DNA from: Chromatiales bacterium
GTDB taxonomy: Bacteria; Pseudomonadota; Gammaproteobacteria; SZUA-152
DNA: 43,327 nucleotides
Assembly: GCA_026982555.1 (NCBI GenBank)
Contig: JALSGT010000146.1
Coordinates: 1 to 43,327, forward strand
Direction: 5' to 3'
Part shown: piece by piece, positions 30,450-41,414 of the stretch
How positions within the stretch are numbered: the first letter of the stretch is position 1
Layout: every line of letters begins with the position of its first letter
The notes under the pieces: model-generated
The model's input: the letters and a program-made list of their open reading frames with translations, nothing else
Told to the model about the DNA's origin: nothing
Databases searched by the model: none
Position numbers and translations under genes: made by a program

Positions 30450-31106
30450 TTATTGCGTGCCACCCAGCATGGGCACAAAGCTCACTTTGTCCAGCACCTG
30501 TCGTTCGATGCCCTCCGGAGTGCGTGTCAGCAATACCAGTTCCTGCACACCCTGCGGACCCACGGGCATTACCAGCCGTCCACCCATCGCAAGCTGTTGC
30601 AATAACGCCTCTGGCACCTGTTCCGGTGCAGCAGTGGCAATGATGGCATCATAAGGCGCAAATTCAGGCCAGCCCCAACTGCCATCACTGTGTTTAAGAC
30701 GCACATTGCGCAGCTGTAATTCCCCCAGTCTTTCCCGTGCCAGATCCAGCAAGGGGCGTATGCGTTCGACGCTGTACACTTCACCCGCCAGTGGTGCCAT
30801 CACCGCAGCCTGATAACCCGAACCGGTACCCACTTCCAGCACCCGGTTCAACGGACCGCTTTCCAGCAGGGCGGCCGTCATGCGTGCCACCACATAGGGC
30901 TGGGAAATGGTCTGGCCGTGACCAATGGGCAGGGCGGTATCTTCGTAGGAGCGGCTGGCCAGAGCCTCGTCCACAAAGATGTGGCGTGGCGTGCTGCGAA
31001 TCACCTCCAGCACACGTTGATTGCTGATACCTTCTTCTTGCAGACGTCGCACCAGCCGGTCCCGCGTGCGCTGGCTGGTCATGCCAATACCCTGAAGGCG
31101 GCTCAT
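30450..31106 (-). CDS. pcm: Protein-L-isoaspartate O-methyltransferase
   Basis: '[23 protein letters not shown]', '[28 protein letters not shown]'. Start placed at MSRLQGIGM (31106), overlapping the surE stop as ATGA. Confidence 0.93.
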   Translation of the reverse strand: MSRLQGIGMTSQRTRDRLVRRLQEEGISNQRVLEVIRSTPRHIFVDEALASRSYEDTALPIGHGQTISQPYVVARMTAALLESGPLNRVLEVGTGSGYQAAVMAPLAGEVYSVERIRPLLDLARERLGELQLRNVRLKHSDGSWGWPEFAPYDAIIATAAPEQVPEALLQQLAMGGRLVMPVGPQGVQELVLLTRTPEGIERQVLDKVSFVPMLGGTQ

Positions 31107-31849
31107 AACCCTGCCACCCAGGTGGAGACCTGCTCCATTGCCGTGTAACGGGTAAGATCCACATGCAACGGCGTGAGTGACACCCGGTTCTGGCGCACGG
31201 CATGAAAATCCGTACCTTCGCTGGCATCCTGTTCGGCACCCACCGGACCCACCCAATAAATTTCTTTACCGCGCGGGTCTTGCATTTTTACCACCGGCTC
31301 GGATTTATGCCGCCGTCCAAGGCGGGTTACTTCAAAACCTTGCAGCGAAGCCCATGGCACATCCGGTACGTTGACGTTAAGAATCGTATCCACTGGCAAC
31401 GGATCACTTTTCAACCGCTCCAGCAATGACACGACAACGTGCGCCGCTGTCTCAAAATACTGGAATTTTTCTCCCGCAAGAGACACAGCAATGGCAGGCA
31501 AACCCAAAAAACGCCCTTCCATGGCTGCCGCTACAGTACCGGAATACAATACATCGTCACCCATATTGGCTCCGGCATTGATGCCCGCGATAACCATATC
31601 GGGCTCATGTTTCAGCAAACCGGTAATGGCCAGATGTACACAGTCTGTGGGCGTGCCATCCACAAACACAAAACCGTTGCCGGCCTCATGCGCACGAATG
31701 GGGTTTTCCAGCGTCAATGAATTACTGGCACCACTGCGGTTACGGTCCGGCGCAACAACATGCACCTCGGCGACTTTGCTCAAGGCTGCTGCCAGACAAC
31801 GCAGCCCGGGTGCCTGATAGCCATCATCGTTGCTCAACAAAATTTTCAT
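31103..31849 (-). CDS. surE: 5'/3'-nucleotidase SurE
   Basis: '[23 protein letters not shown]' (start at 31849), 'SNSLT', '[10 protein letters not shown]', '[11 protein letters not shown]'. Confidence 0.95.
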   Translation of the reverse strand: MKILLSNDDGYQAPGLRCLAAALSKVAEVHVVAPDRNRSGASNSLTLENPIRAHEAGNGFVFVDGTPTDCVHLAITGLLKHEPDMVIAGINAGANMGDDVLYSGTVAAAMEGRFLGLPAIAVSLAGEKFQYFETAAHVVVSLLERLKSDPLPVDTILNVNVPDVPWASLQGFEVTRLGRRHKSEPVVKMQDPRGKEIYWVGPVGAEQDASEGTDFHAVRQNRVSLTPLHVDLTRYTAMEQVSTWVAGL

Positions 31850-31949
31850 GGGCGTATTATATCGAGCCTCACGCGGAAAAACCGTGTTTCGGCTAATTAC
31901 TTCCCTACTTTGCAGGCCACCCCCGCCCTCACGTAAAATACCCGTCCCT

Positions 31950-32507
31950 ATGAGCAAAAAAAAACCTGACAACGACGACGACCTGTTCCGGCAAACAATG
32001 TCAGACGTTAAACCCCTGTCGCATAAAAAATTGGCCGAAAGGCATATTCCCCCCAACAAAACCCTCTCTTTTCCACAGCAACGTGCCAGTCATACACAAA
32101 ACACCGTAACGACTGACTGCATTCCCCGTGATTATGTACCCGACGTTGCCCCGGAAGAATCCCTGTTTTTCAGTCGTGGTGGCCTGCAACACCGTTTGCT
32201 GCGCCAGTTCAAACGTGGCGATTTACGCCCCGAAGCCCAGCTGGACCTGCATGGCTGCACCCTCACGGAAGCCTCTGCTTTACTTGCCCGTTTTTTGAGT
32301 AATGCCCAAAGCAACCAGCAGCGCTGCGTGCGTGTCATCCATGGCAAAGGCCATCGATCCTCCGAGGGCCGTCCCGTGCTCAAGGCCCAGGTTAACCAGT
32401 GGCTACGGGATGTGCCGTTCGTGCTCGCCTTCAGTTCCGCACAAGCAAAAGACGGAGGCATGGGTGCAGTGTATGTTTTACTGCGACGCCCAAGCGTCAA
32501 TATCTGA
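31950..32507 (+). CDS. Smr-domain (Smr/MutS family) protein
   Basis: '[21 protein letters not shown]', '[13 protein letters not shown]', 'GAVYVLLRR'. Start set at [11 protein letters not shown]. Confidence 0.9.
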   Translation: MSKKKPDNDDDLFRQTMSDVKPLSHKKLAERHIPPNKTLSFPQQRASHTQNTVTTDCIPRDYVPDVAPEESLFFSRGGLQHRLLRQFKRGDLRPEAQLDLHGCTLTEASALLARFLSNAQSNQQRCVRVIHGKGHRSSEGRPVLKAQVNQWLRDVPFVLAFSSAQAKDGGMGAVYVLLRRPSVNI

Positions 32508-32569
32508 CCGCTGACTGGCAGGACAAAGTTCTTCCCTGCAAAAACTTCACGTACTCAAAGCACGTTGTC

Positions 32570-32596
32570 TAAAGATGCTTTGCGCGTTGCCGAAAT
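32570..32596 (+). promoter_or_regulatory. Putative sigma-28 (FliA) promoter for chemoreceptor 1
   Basis: TAAAGATG-N11-GCCGAAAT versus consensus TAAAGTTT-N11-GCCGATAA; same spacing. Confidence 0.55.
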
Positions 32597-32614
32597 ATCC
32601 TGAACATGAACAAT

Positions 32615-32764
32615 GGTTAAACCTCAATTCCGCAGCTGACCGCTTCGAGAATGTATCAACATATTCGACAAATAGTCTATCTAGTGATTTTGGTGCATGC
32701 ATTGGTTGAGTGATGCGTCGCTACGGCCCATAGAGTGCGTTCAATTGCGGATTTTAGGTTAAAC
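32615..32764. repeat. Dispersed inverted-repeat element, copy C, about 150 bp
   Basis: Left ggttaaacctcaattccgcagctgacc versus right gttcaattgcggattttaggttaaac, inverted. The interior 'gagaatgtatcaacatatt' resembles copy B 'gagggtgtaataacacatt'. Confidence 0.65.
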
Positions 32765-32798
32765 CCGGGCGCAACGGACAGATGTAATAAGGATATAC

Positions 32799-35129
32799 AT
32801 GAACATCAAAAACAAATTAATTCTCGGCTCATCCCTGCTCACCGCGATACCGGTTATCCTCGCCGGTTTATTTATTGAGTCAGTCGCTACGGGTACAGCA
32901 AAAAACGCCCTGGAAAAACAGATTGACAACCAATTGGTATCACTCCGGGAAATCAAAAAAACCCAGATCGAAAACTATTTCAATACTATTTCCAACCAGA
33001 TCAAAACCTTCTCCAGCGATGAGATGATCATCGATGCTATGCAGGACTTCAAGCCGGCCTTCGACCATTATCGGGAAGAAGCTCTGAGTGGCAGTATCAG
33101 CCAATATCGCAGCCAGCTTACCCACTACTACACCAATGACTTTGCCAACAAATACAAAAGCCGGAATCACGGGGAAAGCATTAATACCCAGGCCATGGCT
33201 GATAACATTGATGATAATGCCGTGGCTCTGCAATACACTTACATCAAAGCCAACAACAACCCTCCGGATTCAAAAGATGCATTGATCAAAACCAGTGACG
33301 GCTCCCGTTACGACCAACTCCACACACGCCACCATCCTCATATTCGCGACTTCCTCAATAAATTCGGTTATTACGATATTTTCCTAGTGGATGCAGACAC
33401 CGGCAGGGTTGTATATTCCGTCTATAAAAAATTGGATTTTGCCACCTCTTTAACCCGCGCTCCCTATGCTGACACTGGCATTGGCCGCGCCTTCAAAGCG
33501 GCTCAAAAAACCGGCAAAGCAGATTTTGTTTACCTCGATGATTTTGCCCCCTATACACCATCCTACGACGACCCGGCCGCATTTATTTCATCTCCCATCT
33601 TCGGGGACAGCGGCAAAATGGAAGGTGTTCTTATTTTCCAAATGCCTATCAACAACATCAATCAGGTAATGACCAACGCTGAACGCTGGCATAACGTTGG
33701 CCTGGGCACATCCGGTAAAACCTATCTGGTCGGAAGTGACAGCCTCATGCGCAGTCAGAGTCGATTCCTCATCGAGGACAAGGCAAACTTCATGGAAGCC
33801 CTCAAAAATGCGGGGCTTGCAGAACCTATTCGAAGAGCCATCAACAGCAAAGAAACCACTATCGGCCTGCTCCCGGTAAAAACCGTTGCCGCAGAATCTG
33901 CATTGTCCGGAAAAACCGGCTTTAAACTCATCAACGATTATCGCGGTATAGACGTATTGTCTGCTTATGCTCCCATTAACATATTGGGACTGAACTGGGC
34001 CATACTGGCGGAAATCGACACGACAGAAGCCTTTGCCGCCGAACATATAATGGAAAGTAACATCTTGTGGGCTGCCCTCTGGAGCATCCTGCTGATGATT
34101 GGCATTGCGATGGTTGCAGGCTGGTTTTTTGCTGACAGACTGACAAAACCACTGATCCTGCTAAAAGACGCCATGGGCATAATAGAGCAACAATCCGACT
34201 TGACCCGTCGTATTGATATCCACAGCAAAGATGAAAGCGGTGATATGGCTGCCAGCCTCAACAGTATGCTGGACAAATTCCAGAACATCGTGCAACAGGT
34301 GACGGGATCAACAGCACAACTGGCGGCGGCGGCGGAAGAAATGTCCGCAGTTACCTTGCAAACCAGTCATGGCATTCAAAAACAACAATCACAAACCGAC
34401 CAGCTGGCCACGGCCATGAACGAGATGGCAGCCACCGTGCAAGAGGTTGCCCGCCACGCCATGGAAGCGGCGGGCGCTGCCTCTACGGCCAATGATGAAT
34501 CGTCCACTGGCCGCCAGGTGGTTAATAACGCCGTCAACACAATTAACAGCCTTGCCCAGGCCATCAGTCGCTCGGCTGAAGCCATTCAGCGGGTGGAAGC
34601 CGACAGCGACCGCATCGGCACTGTGCTGGATGTGATTCGTGGCATTGCCGAACAAACCAATTTACTGGCTTTGAATGCTGCCATTGAAGCCGCCCGCGCC
34701 GGTGAACAGGGTCGAGGCTTTGCCGTGGTCGCCGATGAAGTACGCACGCTGGCCGGACGCACTCAGGAATCAACCCAGGAAATTCAGGCAATGATTGAAT
34801 CCCTGCAAGCCGGTTCTAAAGAGGCTGTAGAACTCATGGATGAAAGCCGTGAACAGGCACAGATCGGCGTTGAGCAAACAGCAAAAGCGGGAGATGCCCT
34901 CACTGCCATCGCCGATGAAGTGGCGCGCATCAACGATATGAATACCCAGATTGCCAGTGCTGCCGAAGAACAAAGTGCCGTAGCTGAAGAGATCAACCAT
35001 AATGTGGTTACCATCAGTCAGGTGAGCGATGAATCAGCGCAGGGTGCCGAGCAGACTGCCCGGGCCAGTGAAGACCTGGCTAATCTGGCTGCTGAACTGC
35101 AACAAATGGTGGCACAGTTCAAAGCCTGA
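32799..35129 (+). CDS. Methyl-accepting chemotaxis protein with a double-Cache-like periplasmic sensor, HAMP and MCP signalling domain
   Basis: 776 aa; two TM segments, '[31 protein letters not shown]', hairpin '[40 protein letters not shown]'. Confidence 0.93.
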   Translation: MNIKNKLILGSSLLTAIPVILAGLFIESVATGTAKNALEKQIDNQLVSLREIKKTQIENYFNTISNQIKTFSSDEMIIDAMQDFKPAFDHYREEALSGSISQYRSQLTHYYTNDFANKYKSRNHGESINTQAMADNIDDNAVALQYTYIKANNNPPDSKDALIKTSDGSRYDQLHTRHHPHIRDFLNKFGYYDIFLVDADTGRVVYSVYKKLDFATSLTRAPYADTGIGRAFKAAQKTGKADFVYLDDFAPYTPSYDDPAAFISSPIFGDSGKMEGVLIFQMPINNINQVMTNAERWHNVGLGTSGKTYLVGSDSLMRSQSRFLIEDKANFMEALKNAGLAEPIRRAINSKETTIGLLPVKTVAAESALSGKTGFKLINDYRGIDVLSAYAPINILGLNWAILAEIDTTEAFAAEHIMESNILWAALWSILLMIGIAMVAGWFFADRLTKPLILLKDAMGIIEQQSDLTRRIDIHSKDESGDMAASLNSMLDKFQNIVQQVTGSTAQLAAAAEEMSAVTLQTSHGIQKQQSQTDQLATAMNEMAATVQEVARHAMEAAGAASTANDESSTGRQVVNNAVNTINSLAQAISRSAEAIQRVEADSDRIGTVLDVIRGIAEQTNLLALNAAIEAARAGEQGRGFAVVADEVRTLAGRTQESTQEIQAMIESLQAGSKEAVELMDESREQAQIGVEQTAKAGDALTAIADEVARINDMNTQIASAAEEQSAVAEEINHNVVTISQVSDESAQGAEQTARASEDLANLAAELQQMVAQFKA

Positions 35130-35140
35130 AATATACACCA

Positions 35141-35180
35141 TTATCCTAAAATCCGCAGTTGAATGGCTGGTAAAGTGCTT
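35141..35180. repeat. Dispersed repeat family, copy D (single arm)
   Basis: ttatcctaaaatccgcagttgaatggctggtaaagtgctt. Closely matches the reverse complement of the copy B right end and the copy A left arm ('gtaaagtgc'). Confidence 0.6.
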
Positions 35181-35360
35181 AGGATTATCTCTTTCCAGAT
35201 TTTTACATCACTAAAAGTAGTTACCTCAAAAAATGGAACAGCAATGCTGTGCTGGCAATGTGTAACACCGGGGTAATAAGTTTGAGCTTTTCTTAAAAAA
35301 GCAAGACAGCTTTATTGATAACCTCATCAATAACTTTATCCTGCCAAATCAACCATCTGC

Positions 35361-35388
35361 TAAAGTTTTTCGCTGTTTCTGCCGACAG
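35361..35388 (+). promoter_or_regulatory. Putative sigma-28 (FliA) promoter for chemoreceptor 2
   Basis: TAAAGTTT-N12-GCCGACAG versus TAAAGTTT-N11-GCCGATAA, about 100 bp upstream of the ATG. Confidence 0.55.
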
Positions 35389-35489
35389 AGAGGAAAGACA
35401 GATTACGGCGTGCCATAAGAGGATCTTTGGCTCATAACTAAAGGAACTTTACACACACTTTCCATGAACGTATAAAAGATTCCAAACCA

Positions 35490-37169
35490 ATGAGCAATCC
35501 ACTTCATCTCAATAGTTACACCATCAAAGCCAAGATTTACAGCATATCAATAGTGTTTGTAGGCGCATTGGCTGTTAGCATTATCTACGCACTCAACAGC
35601 ATGAATCAGATCGGTGAAGAATTAGCGACGATTTCCGAAGAAAATATCCCACTGACACAAGTGGTATCACAAATCACCATTCATCAATTAGAACAAGCCA
35701 TCAACTTCGAGCGTGCTCTGCGCTTCGGAGAAAAAATGAATACCGAGACCAAGGCCGCAGCGCATTTCCGTAAAGCCGTGGAAACCTTCACTGGTTTTTC
35801 CCGGCAGATAAGTGAAGAATTCAGCAGCGGTGAACAAATTGCCCACAACGACAACGAACAGCAGGCGTTCAAACAGGTTGTTGATATTTTAACGCGGGTC
35901 AAAAAAGAACATGAAGATTATGTCAGGCATGCGGAGCATACTATTGGGCTGATAAAGCAAGGCAGGTTACACGAAGCCTTTGAAACTGCCGCAAGTATTG
36001 AAGCGGAAGAAAAAGCCATCAGTCATGAGCTGGAAACACTACAAATGGAAATCGGGCAACTCACTGAAACTGCCGCCCTGAACGCGGAACAGCATGAAAA
36101 AAATGCTTTTTCCACTCTGAGCATTATTGGAGTGTTTGCCGGGCTGCTGGGAATCACCGTTGCATTTCTGGTAATCAGCAGTATTACCCGCGGTCTTCGT
36201 GATGCAATCCGTGTGGCACAGTCCGTAGCCGCAGGTAACCTGATTGAAGAAGTACACGTCGAAGGTTCTGATGAAATAGCGCAACTGTTAAACGCCTTGA
36301 GTATTATGCGCAACAAGTTGCATCAAATGATCAATGAAATGAATCAGGCATCCACAGAACTGGCAGCTTCAGCTGAAGAGCTGGCAGCCGTTAGCGAGGA
36401 TACCAACCGTACATTGCATGAACAGCAATCCGAGGTGCAACAGGCGGCAACCGCCATTAACGAAATGAGTGCCACCGTGCAAGAAGTTGCCAGAAGCGCA
36501 CAAGACACAGCCAATTCCGCGACACATGCCAGTACGGAAGCTCATCTGGGCCAACAGGAAGTTGGCAATACCATTGATTCCATCAGTTCCCTGGCCACTG
36601 CTGTAGAAGATGCTACCCGGGTAATTCATCAAGTGGGCGAAGACAGCAGCGACATCAGTACCGTATTGGACGTGATCAAATCCATCGCTGAACAAACTAA
36701 TTTACTCGCGTTAAATGCCGCTATCGAAGCCGCCCGTGCCGGAGAACAGGGGCGTGGTTTTGCCGTAGTCGCTGACGAGGTACGCACCCTGGCCAAACGC
36801 ACCCAGGAATCCACCAAAGAAATCGAGGAGGTCATCGTACGTTTGCAGGACAGTTCAAAAAATGCCGTTCACGCCATGGAGGATGGCCGCAGCCAGACCG
36901 AAGCCAGCGTAAAACAGGCCGCTAAAGCGGGTACTTCGCTGGAAACCATTACCCAGGCCATCAGCCACATCAGCGACATGAACACGCAGATCGCCAGCGC
37001 GGCGGAAGAACAAAGTGCAGTAGCAGAAGAAATTAATCGCAACATCACTGCCATCAGCGACGTTGCTGAACAAAACGCGGCGGCGTCAAACCAGATCACC
37101 GCTTCCAGCGAAGAACTCTCGCGACTGGCCTGTAATCTGCAATCCCATATTGCGCAATTTGAGGTTTGA
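35490..37169 (+). CDS. Methyl-accepting chemotaxis protein (helical-bundle-type sensor, HAMP, MCP signalling domain)
   Basis: 559 aa; hairpin '[47 protein letters not shown]'. Confidence 0.93.
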   Translation: MSNPLHLNSYTIKAKIYSISIVFVGALAVSIIYALNSMNQIGEELATISEENIPLTQVVSQITIHQLEQAINFERALRFGEKMNTETKAAAHFRKAVETFTGFSRQISEEFSSGEQIAHNDNEQQAFKQVVDILTRVKKEHEDYVRHAEHTIGLIKQGRLHEAFETAASIEAEEKAISHELETLQMEIGQLTETAALNAEQHEKNAFSTLSIIGVFAGLLGITVAFLVISSITRGLRDAIRVAQSVAAGNLIEEVHVEGSDEIAQLLNALSIMRNKLHQMINEMNQASTELAASAEELAAVSEDTNRTLHEQQSEVQQAATAINEMSATVQEVARSAQDTANSATHASTEAHLGQQEVGNTIDSISSLATAVEDATRVIHQVGEDSSDISTVLDVIKSIAEQTNLLALNAAIEAARAGEQGRGFAVVADEVRTLAKRTQESTKEIEEVIVRLQDSSKNAVHAMEDGRSQTEASVKQAAKAGTSLETITQAISHISDMNTQIASAAEEQSAVAEEINRNITAISDVAEQNAAASNQITASSEELSRLACNLQSHIAQFEV

Positions 37170-37197
37170 TTTTTGTCCGGCAGGCTGGAATGCGGGA

Positions 37198-38235
37198 CTA
37201 AATCAGTTCGCGCAGCACCGAAGTGGCATAACAACCCGAAGGTAATTCAAAACACAGTTGCAGATTTTTCCCTTCGGGCAACCACTGCCACTGAAAATCA
37301 GCAACAGCCAATCGCAAGGCACGGCGCTCCTGTTTCAAACCGGCTGTCTCCAGTCCTTCACGATAAACAGCCTGCCCGGCAAGTGTATTTTGTTCCAAAA
37401 CCTCTGCATCCTGCTGACTGGCCAGTTCACCCCGTCCCCACAGTGGTCCCGAAGGCAGCACATCCCCATTCATCAGACGCTGTTCAATTTCTTCATTCAA
37501 CTCATCGGCAACAAAAAAACTGCGACTGCCGGCAAGCATCAAAACCTCTCCCGGTAATACCTGTCGCCAGTTACCTGCCGTAATGCGTGCCGCCAGCACT
37601 TCGTTGAATAAAAACGAGCGCGCTGAAGAAAGATACAGGCTGCGCAGATGTCTGGCCTTCACTCGCCGGCCATTGAACATGGCGGCCGCTTCGCTCAGAT
37701 TTTTTCCGCCACGCCCAAAACGTTGCTCGCCAAAATAATTGGGCACACCTTGTTTTTGAATAACGGCAAGTTGCTGTTCAAGCGTTTGTTGATCAGCAAT
37801 TCCTGAAAATTCAATATCACGCAACACAATGACAAAGCGATTGCCTTGCAAGGCGCCCCGTTGCAATTTACGGCGATGCCGATGGCTGCTGAGAATCTGT
37901 AAATCATCATTTTCAAACGCAGACCAGTCCGGGTCAGGCTTGCCTGGCAACCACACGCTGAACCATTGCGTGGTAACGGCATTACGATCCTTAAGTCCGG
38001 CATATCCAATATCACGCACTTTCACTCCGGCATGCCGGGCCAGTTTCTGTGCTATATCAGCAGTATTTTGATGGCGTTTACGCACATGAACCAGCAGATG
38101 TTCGCCTTCACCATCGAATGCGAAATTCAAAACTTCATCCACTTGAAAATCTTCCGGGCAGGAACGAATGACAGCCGATGCAACAGGTTTTTCCGATGCG
38201 CGCGGCCAGTCAGGGAGTTCTGAATAGTCTGTCAT
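37198..38235 (-). CDS. truD: tRNA pseudouridine(13) synthase TruD
   Basis: '[27 protein letters not shown]', '[20 protein letters not shown]', '[15 protein letters not shown]'. Confidence 0.95.
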   Translation of the reverse strand: MTDYSELPDWPRASEKPVASAVIRSCPEDFQVDEVLNFAFDGEGEHLLVHVRKRHQNTADIAQKLARHAGVKVRDIGYAGLKDRNAVTTQWFSVWLPGKPDPDWSAFENDDLQILSSHRHRRKLQRGALQGNRFVIVLRDIEFSGIADQQTLEQQLAVIQKQGVPNYFGEQRFGRGGKNLSEAAAMFNGRRVKARHLRSLYLSSARSFLFNEVLAARITAGNWRQVLPGEVLMLAGSRSFFVADELNEEIEQRLMNGDVLPSGPLWGRGELASQQDAEVLEQNTLAGQAVYREGLETAGLKQERRALRLAVADFQWQWLPEGKNLQLCFELPSGCYATSVLRELI

Positions 38236-38708
38236 TCCGACAAAAGCAAAACGACAGCATGAGTGGCAATACCTTCACCCAGCCCGGTAAAGCCCAGCCC
38301 TTCTGTGGTGGTGGCCTTGACATTAATCTGGCTGATATGGACACACAGATCCTCTGCCAGGTTTTCGCGCATGGTCATAATGTGTGGCGCCATTTTGGGT
38401 GCCTGAGCAATAATCGTCATATCCACATTGCCCACAGCCAGCGTTCGCTCTGTTAACAATGCCACTACCTTGCGCAACAGGATACGACTGTCGATATTGA
38501 CAAATTCGTGACTGGTATCAGGAAAGTGTTGACCAATGTCGCCCAAAGCAGCAGCTCCTAACAATGCATCACATAATGCATGAATGGCAACATCGCCATC
38601 AGAGTGTGCAATAAAACCTTTTGAAAAGGAGATGCGCACACCGCCTAACATCAAGTGGTTGCCTTCGCCAAAACGATGCACATCGTAGCCATGTCCTATT
38701 TTTATCAT
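38232..38708 (-). CDS. ispF: 2-C-methyl-D-erythritol 2,4-cyclodiphosphate synthase
   Basis: '[12 protein letters not shown]', '[34 protein letters not shown]'. Confidence 0.96.
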   Translation of the reverse strand: MIKIGHGYDVHRFGEGNHLMLGGVRISFSKGFIAHSDGDVAIHALCDALLGAAALGDIGQHFPDTSHEFVNIDSRILLRKVVALLTERTLAVGNVDMTIIAQAPKMAPHIMTMRENLAEDLCVHISQINVKATTTEGLGFTGLGEGIATHAVVLLLSE

Positions 38709-38720
38709 ATCAACCTTTAT

Positions 38721-39263
38721 TTACACGTTGTTCGGGAGAGAGGACTTTTTTATCTGTTTATAAACTTTGCGCTTGAACAAGTCAGCTCGCCGGCTCACCA
38801 GCCGGTCCAGAAACAACATGCCATCCAGATGGTCCACCTCATGTTGCACGGCCCGTGCTTCATAGCCTTCGCTGTTGAACTTATACTGCGTGCCCTGTAC
38901 ATCAAACGCAGTGAAGGCAATTTTCTCTGCGCGAATCACATTGCCGGTGAAATCCGGCACGGACATGCAGCCTTCCCGCCCCATAACCATACCCTCCCAC
39001 TCAGTAATTTCAGGATTGATCAATACCATGCAACCATTGTTGCTGGAACGGGCAGGCAGTTTACGCATATCAGAAACATCAACAATGACAATGCGCTGAA
39101 AACACCCCACTTGCGGCGCAGCAATACCCACGCCACCAGGGCCGGCACGCATGATTTTTTCCAGCTCGGTCACAAAGCCTTGCAGTTTAAAATCAAAAGC
39201 ATCTACCGGAGCCGAAACTTGTTTGAGGCGCTTATCCGGGTATTTGATGATCTCGACACTCAC
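38721..39263 (-). CDS. def: Peptide deformylase
   Basis: 'GVGIAAPQVG', 'EGCMSVPDF', 'QHEVDHLDG'. Confidence 0.95.
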   Translation of the reverse strand: MSVEIIKYPDKRLKQVSAPVDAFDFKLQGFVTELEKIMRAGPGGVGIAAPQVGCFQRIVIVDVSDMRKLPARSSNNGCMVLINPEITEWEGMVMGREGCMSVPDFTGNVIRAEKIAFTAFDVQGTQYKFNSEGYEARAVQHEVDHLDGMLFLDRLVSRRADLFKRKVYKQIKKSSLPNNV

Positions 39264-39270
39264 AATGGCT

Positions 39271-39798
39271 TCAGCCCACCAGAGTATCCACAGGGGTCAG
39301 CTGCGTTTCCACACCTTCTTTTTTGATGATATCCAATGCCGATTGCAAGGCGATCTTGCCTTCATTGGCTCTCCCTTCTATACGCATAATATAAATGGGG
39401 GCATCTTCTGTGCCCCCCACATCTGAAGTCAGGTCGAGAATATCCAGCCCGGCTTCCATCAGGGCAGCTGTGGCATGAGCAACAATGCCGGGGCGGTCTG
39501 CACCATAAATACGGATACACACATCGGGCTGGTGGTGGTGATGCAGCCCACCCTCGATGGAATCAATATGCAAGTGCAAACCCAAAGACTCGGCTTCGCC
39601 TCGCAACACTTTTTGCAAAGCGTTCGCCGTACCCGCGTATTGCACCATCATCATCATGGTAAAACTGGTGCCCAGACGCATCATCGAAGTTTCACCCAGA
39701 TGGCAGCCACCTTCGTACAGCGCGTGGGTCACATGGGCGACAATACCGGGGCGGTCTTTGCCCACCAGGGTAATCATGTACCAGCGTTTGTTCATCAC
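39271..39798 (-). CDS. ACT-domain protein, glycine cleavage system regulator GcvR-like
   Basis: 175 aa, two ACT domains ('VGKDRPGIVAHVTHALYEGGCHLGETSMMRLG', 'YGADRPGIVAHATAALMEAG'). Confidence 0.8.
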   Translation of the reverse strand: MMNKRWYMITLVGKDRPGIVAHVTHALYEGGCHLGETSMMRLGTSFTMMMMVQYAGTANALQKVLRGEAESLGLHLHIDSIEGGLHHHHQPDVCIRIYGADRPGIVAHATAALMEAGLDILDLTSDVGGTEDAPIYIMRIEGRANEGKIALQSALDIIKKEGVETQLTPVDTLVG

Positions 39799-39837
39799 AG
39801 TGTCCTCGAAACAATATCTCTGAAACCTGGCATTGTG

Positions 39838-40620
39838 TTAATGCAATGTTGAATGGGTCACGTAAATCAATGATACACCCGCTGCGATCAATATTATCTG
39901 TTGAATTGTGGCACTGGCTTCGGCCCGTTTGTGCAGGCCGGGAATCAGATCCGCCACGGCAATGTAAATAAAACTGGAGGCTGCCACCGCAAGCACATAG
40001 GGCAGCAGGTGTTGCATATCACCCAGACTCCAGTAGGCCAGCAGGGCTCCTACAATGGTCGCCAGACTCGATAATACATTAAACAATAACGCCTTGCGGC
40101 GACTGAAGCCACTGTGCAACAGCACTACAAAGTCTCCCACTTCCTGTGGAATCTCATGGGCCGCAATGGCCAGTGCCGTCACAATCCCCAGGTGGATATC
40201 GGTCATAAAGGCAGCAGCAATCAATACACCATCCACCAGATTATGCATGCCGTCACCCACCAGAATCATCCAGCCGGTGGCTTCGTTGGTTTTATGCTCG
40301 TCATGCGGGGCATGTGCCTCGCAATGGTCCGAGTGGCAGTGCCGCCACAACACCAGCTTTTCCAGCAGGAAAAAGCCTAACAACCCCAGCAGCACTGCTA
40401 AAAATATATTGTGGAAATCCTCAACACCCGGCCCGGCCAGCGCATGCGGCAACAGCCCTAAAAAAGCCGCGCCCAGCAACGAACCGATAGCAAAACTAAC
40501 CAAGTGCGGTACCAGGGTTTTACGCACATGCCCAGGCAGCAGCAAAAAACTGGCAGCCACCATCACACTGAGCAATCCACCCAGCAGGCTGAAAACAATG
40601 ATCCAGGACAACAAACTCAT
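39838..40620 (-). CDS. ZIP-family metal transporter
   Basis: 260 aa multi-TM; 'GDGMHNLVDGVLIAAAF', 'AIAAHEIPQEVGDFVVLLHSG', His-rich loop 'HCHSDHCEAHAPHDEH'. Confidence 0.92.
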   Translation of the reverse strand: MSLLSWIIVFSLLGGLLSVMVAASFLLLPGHVRKTLVPHLVSFAIGSLLGAAFLGLLPHALAGPGVEDFHNIFLAVLLGLLGFFLLEKLVLWRHCHSDHCEAHAPHDEHKTNEATGWMILVGDGMHNLVDGVLIAAAFMTDIHLGIVTALAIAAHEIPQEVGDFVVLLHSGFSRRKALLFNVLSSLATIVGALLAYWSLGDMQHLLPYVLAVAASSFIYIAVADLIPGLHKRAEASATIQQIILIAAGVSLIYVTHSTLH

Positions 40621-40650
40621 ATCGGGTTATTCCGCAAAAAACAGGTGCTC

Positions 40651-40666
40651 TGATGATTATCATTCT
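40651..40666 (-). promoter_or_regulatory. Candidate Fur/Zur-type operator upstream of the ZIP transporter
   Basis: Reverse strand AGAATGATAATCATCA contains AATGATAATCAT, the core of the Fur consensus GATAATGATAATCATTATC; about 30 bp upstream of the start codon. Confidence 0.45.
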
Positions 40667-40712
40667 GGCGGATGCCGGAATCAGGGAATCCACGGATTTT
40701 ACTGGATTCCGG
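40661..40712. repeat. REP-like imperfect palindrome of the CATTCYGGCG...GGATTCCGG type
   Basis: cattctggcggatgccggaatc...ctggattccgg; ccggaatc (40675-40682) pairs with gattccgg (40705-40712). Confidence 0.45.
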
Positions 40713-41414
40713 TGAGACCTGCCAGAGGAACCTGGACTTTTAAACGATGACTTGAATGTGTATTAAGCGACAAATCGCCACTACTATGCTGGATTAAGTC
40801 AATTTTCCTGCTTATTGCAGGTGGATGGCGGACCTGTAATCCCCTGGCGTTGCTGCCAATGCTGCCGGAGTTCACAAGCTCACCACCAACCGGCTAATTT
40901 GTTAACTTAATGGCATTGGATAAGATTTTGTTTCTGATGTAATCTTTGTCATCATGCGAACAACACATTCGACATGCGATCCCTCGGCGAACGGAATAAA
41001 CATAAGTTGATCACGCTGCTGACACAGCAGAACGAGATACTGATAGCACTAACAAGTGCTCATATTCACCGGGCAGATAAAAAAATTAAAGCATTAAAAG
41101 AATCAGCTGGTTAAGCACCGCCGCAAGCCACCCTCCATTGGTGGTTATGGCAAACCCGAGTCACAAACCAGCACAAAAGAAATGGGGGGCTGTGGGGGAC
41201 AATCTGATCAGGACGTGAAAACGTTTTGTCGTAATTCAAGGTTAACTCTCTCTACCGCTTAAAAAGCAGAAACATAATGCTTCGATGCACTGTGTGATGC
41301 GAAGGATTCCTGCCGAATAAAAAGCTAAACCCAGTGAAAAACCGGACAGTTGTACTTATTTAAACATATGGGAACAAGAGATTCCCAAGAAAGGTATCGG
41401 GAAAGGAGTATCCA

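Noticed and set aside
30730-31240. ORFs overlapping pcm and surE in other frames (e.g. 30781-31239)
   Set aside because: Alternative frames of confident genes; pcm start corrected to 31106 instead.
38655-39326. 223-aa ORF antisense to def
   Set aside because: Shadow ORF opposite peptide deformylase with intact catalytic motifs.
39530-39545. Short ggtggtggtgatg tract in the GcvR-like gene
   Set aside because: Encodes a HHHH run in the protein; not an independent repeat feature.
40055-40750. 231-aa ORF antisense to the ZIP transporter
   Set aside because: Shadow ORF opposite a well-supported membrane transporter.
40974-41114. 46-codon ORF MRSLGERNKHKLITLLTQQNEILIALTSAHIHRADKKIKALKESAG
   Set aside because: No Shine-Dalgarno, no recognisable family; could be a remnant but evidence is too weak.
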